DNA from: Galbula dea | Taxonomy: Eukaryota > Chordata > Aves > Piciformes > Galbulidae | Direction of reading: 5' to 3' | Length of the DNA: 64,000 nucleotides | NCBI GenBank assembly: GCA_013399015.1 | Contig: VWZX01010817.1 | Coordinates: 186,001-250,000 of the forward strand | Shown here: positions 61,580 to 64,000 of the stretch, piece by piece | Numbering within the stretch: position 1 is the stretch's first letter | How the letters are laid out: each line of letters opens with the position of its first letter | Translations under genes and position numbers: made by a program | The notes under the pieces: generated by a model | The model's input: only the letters and a program-made list of their open reading frames with translations | Told to the model about the DNA's origin: nothing | Database searches by the model: none

Positions 61580-63435
61580 AGCTTAGCCCAGGCTCCACCT
61601 GAAAGCTTCAGCAGCCGTTTGTTCTGCTGTGCTTCCTCTAGGGATGTCACTATTCCCAGGCCTGGGGACCTCAGCCAGGTCCCTTCAGCCCCAGGTGTAT
61701 TTCACTATGTAGTGATGTCTGCCTGGCTCTGGAGCCTGCCCTTCTTTGAATGATGCTTCCTTGAAGCATCAAAGTTCAACAAGTTTTAGTTTATATATTG
61801 CCTGTGAAAGCATGGGGGAAAGACATGTAAAATGTTTGAAACTATTTTACTCCTTAATTATCAAGTGGTGATTTTGATACAGCTTGCAATGTGAAATAAG
61901 CCAAAATTCTGCACTTCTGCATAATGTCAGATGCTGACTGGGATCTTGGCATGCAGCAGAGCTGTGCTCTGTTCCTTAGTACTCCCCTCTGGCTTTGCCT
62001 GCCACAGTCCCTCTGAAGCAAGGAAAATGAAAAAAGCTTAGCTATAGAAAAGACCACAAATGGCTTGTAAACAAAAGGAAAGGTTTATTTCGTTTAAAGC
62101 ATACCAATAGCGCACAAACTAAATGTTGTAATGCATGTATTGAAAAGCTGTGTTGATAGGGAAAACAGTTAAAAAATAAACATGACATCCCTATATTTGT
62201 TCATTATAGAGCAGTGCCAGGAGCTTATGTAGACAACTATGTAGCATATAGACCACAGTAACCTATATTTGCCCTGTGCTGCTTAATACATGGAAGCATT
62301 ATGAAAGCTTGAGGCTGAGCTCTTATTCAAATCTATTTTATTCAAATATTATTTTGTTGTTAATATTGATATAAACACAATGTTTCTTTCTGCTTCCTCC
62401 CTCTATTTGCCATTTTTTTCCATAGCGGGTTAAAGGTGAGAGGAGGAGAAAAGTTTTAAGGTTTTGTTTATTTCAAGGCTTATTCTTTTATGTGTGGAAT
62501 TTTTTCATATGTAGTCCAGCCACATTATGATTATATTTGGTTTATTTACACAAAATAAATATGCACGGATGATGGATTTTTTTGAAGAATCAAATGCAGG
62601 TTTGAAAACATGACTTAAAATTGTCGAAGTTCTTCTGGAACAGAGATTCTTGACTGCCAGCTAGCATTGGACTCTAAAGTAACGTCATTTATTTATAAGC
62701 CGAGCAATAATTCCTGTGGTGGTATTAAGTCACTAGCAGAGCAGTTAGGAGACTGCTTTTACATTTGTTTGTACTGGTCCTATAAATTGCTGGTACTACA
62801 AGAAGCCATGGCTGGAGTGCTGCTGGTCTTAGTAGGTCGTACACCAGGCTGCTGAGGCTCCTCGGCAGGGCAGCTGGTGTTACTGTGCCAGGAAAAGTGT
62901 CACGTAAGATACCTTTCTCCATTTCGTAAATGCTGAGGAGTCTTGTCTTTTGTGTGTCTGTTTGAGATATTGTGTTTAGCAAGCTGTAGGCAAAGCTGTC
63001 TTCTTAAATCCTAAATTTTCTCCACCTTATTTTGGTGTTAAACAATATTTCTATGTGTGCAGGGCACTGAGAAGCTTTGAAAAGCTAGTGAATTATGAGA
63101 GATTATGTCATCATGAGTTTATGTCTCCATCTATGTCCTAGGACTTAGGCTGACTGTAAGATGATTCCTTGCCCAGAGAGATTCATGTAATAAATTAGTT
63201 AATAAAATCAATGTGCTAGAAGCTTGCTACAGGCTTTAAAGACACCTTCAGTAGAAAAAATGCACAGGTATTGGCATGCTAAATGAGCAAGGCTTTCACA
63301 GTATTTGTGTGACATAAAGCAAACTGTTACATAAAGTTGAAGCTAGCATGTGTGTGTTGCTTGGATTGGTGTGGAAATGTGTGTGAGTTTGTCAGAATTT
63401 AGGCTATCTTGCTAATCTTATAACACGTTCTTTAG
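61580..63435 (+). other. ANK3: 8.7-kb intron, right part
   Basis: This is unique AT-rich sequence. The frames at 61,854-62,057, 62,667-62,855 and 62,725-62,982 have no domain. It ends with TTCTTTAG at 63,435. Confidence 0.6.
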
Positions 63436-63519
63436 GGTGAGGAAGCAAAAAACATTCCTGGTGAATCTGTAACAGAGGAACAGTTTACCGATGAAGAAGG
63501 CAACGTCATCACGAGAAAA
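63436..63519 (+). CDS. ANK3: ANK3 exon: C-terminal region (GEEAKNIPGE)
   Basis: This 84-nt exon (28 codons) is phase 0 to phase 0, with TTTAG before it and GTAATC after. It encodes GEEAKNIPGESVTEEQFTDE then EGNVITRK. This block is a known and strongly conserved part of the ankyrin C-terminal regulatory domain, found in ANK1, ANK2 and ANK3. It is symmetric and separated by only 124 nt from the next exon, so the two may be spliced together as a unit. Confidence 0.94.
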
Positions 63520-63643
63520 GTAATCATGAATTACATCACTGCTCTGAGTCTTTGCATTCAAGTAACTTCTTTTAACATACTTTCTCCCTTTAGAGTCTAG
63601 GAAAAAAACCCAAACATTACTTTTCATGTATTGCTTCCCACAG

Positions 63644-63703
63644 ATCACCCGGAAAGTAGTAAGACGCGTTGTTATCCCCCATGAGAGGAAAGTTGGTGAA
63701 ATG
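63644..63703 (+). CDS. ANK3: ANK3 exon: basic ITRKVVRR C-terminal segment
   Basis: This 60-nt exon (20 codons) is phase 0 to phase 0, with CCACAG before it and GTAATG after. It encodes ITRKVVRRVVIPHERKVGEM. The basic ITRK-VVRR pattern follows GEEAKNIPG in ankyrin C-termini. If the donor is not used, the frame runs 17 more codons (VMEWGLPGNNSGCRGLY) to TGA at 63,755-63,757, so a terminal-exon version is possible. The last ankyrin-G residues known from mammals are not here and must lie past 64,000. Confidence 0.88.
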
Positions 63704-64000
63704 GTAATGGAATGGGGACTACCAGGAAATAACAGTGGATGCAGAGGGTTGTATTGACTGCTAGAAAGTGCTGCTAAAAGGGCTGGAGGTTTGCATTTAA
63801 CAAGAAGCCTTGGCAAAGTGCAGTGCTTGCAGTTATTGACAAGTTACATGTTTGGGTCATGGGGAAAGAGTCTCTACTCGTGCTGTGTGCAGGCAGGGGC
63901 TGTCAAGGGGACACGGCTGAATTCTGTCAGCTCAAAAGCATTAAGGGCTGCTTCTGTGTAGCAGGCAGCAGACTTGAACCACAGGTTTGGGGGCTGTTTT
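63704..64000 (+). other. ANK3: intron start at window edge
   Basis: This is unique sequence. It includes the 54-nt in-frame extension of the previous exon up to TGA at 63,757. No AATAAA was seen before the end of the window. Confidence 0.6.

Larger units (their letters stand above)
1..64000 (+). other. ANK3: ANK3 (ankyrin-G) gene, 3' half, partial at both ends
   Basis: Ankyrin-G is an adaptor linking membrane proteins (sodium channels, neurofascin, KCNQ channels, E-cadherin) to the spectrin-actin skeleton, and it builds the axon initial segment and nodes of Ranvier. The spliced protein reads in family order: linker, ZU5, ZU5, UPA, giant Ser-rich/tail exon, death domain, C-terminal regulatory region. 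All exons are on the + strand with GT-AG introns and compatible phases. ANK3 is preferred over ANK2 or ANK1 because the giant exon and the death-domain sequence match ankyrin-G as I know it. The 24 ankyrin repeats and the last coding exon are outside the window. The identification is firm; exact exon edges were set by eye. Confidence 0.97.

Noticed and set aside
3001..63703. Minor-class (U12) introns
   Set aside because: All placed introns are GT-AG, and no donor begins GTATCC or ATATCC.

Overview
The window is vertebrate nuclear DNA, almost certainly from a bird. It holds the 3' half of one gene, ANK3 (ankyrin-G), on the + strand. The bird call rests on several CR1 retroposon fragments with the typical 3' end and terminal ATTCTATGATTCTG, and on an avian-style solo LTR. 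The gene runs off both edges: the ankyrin-repeat exons lie to the left, and at least one terminal coding exon and the 3' UTR lie to the right.

I placed 20 regular coding exons and one optional 99-nt cassette by splice signals, reading phase and my knowledge of ankyrin protein sequence. Leaving out the cassette, they total 10,932 nt (3,644 codons) in one unbroken phase-compatible frame. Region by region: 1-3,000 is intron. 3,001-28,896 holds twelve regular exons and the cassette, encoding the linker after the ankyrin repeats, the spectrin-binding ZU5-ZU5-UPA supermodule and its tail. 33,188-40,885 is the neuron-specific giant exon (7,698 nt) that makes the 270/480-kDa forms organising the axon initial segment. 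41,515-43,968 holds three exons for the death domain. 46,496-63,703 holds five exons of the C-terminal regulatory region. The giant exon and the death-domain exons all begin and end in phase 1, so the giant exon can be skipped in frame to give the smaller (190-kDa class) forms.

The introns carry three recent CR1 pieces inserted antisense (9.3, 42.2 and 45.3 kb), one larger CR1 inserted sense (51.4-52.9 kb), one solo LTR inserted sense (about 61.1-61.6 kb) and two faint older LINE-like remnants. A single N at 52,124 separates two identical 281-nt blocks inside the sense CR1, which looks like an assembly artefact.

I see no new multi-gene system. The observations most worth following are a probable alternative terminal exon at 45,657-45,775 encoding a Ser-Pro-X tandem repeat, a possible read-through end of the giant exon with its own polyadenylation signal, and an optional ZU5 exon that looks like a duplicate of the end of the exon before it.
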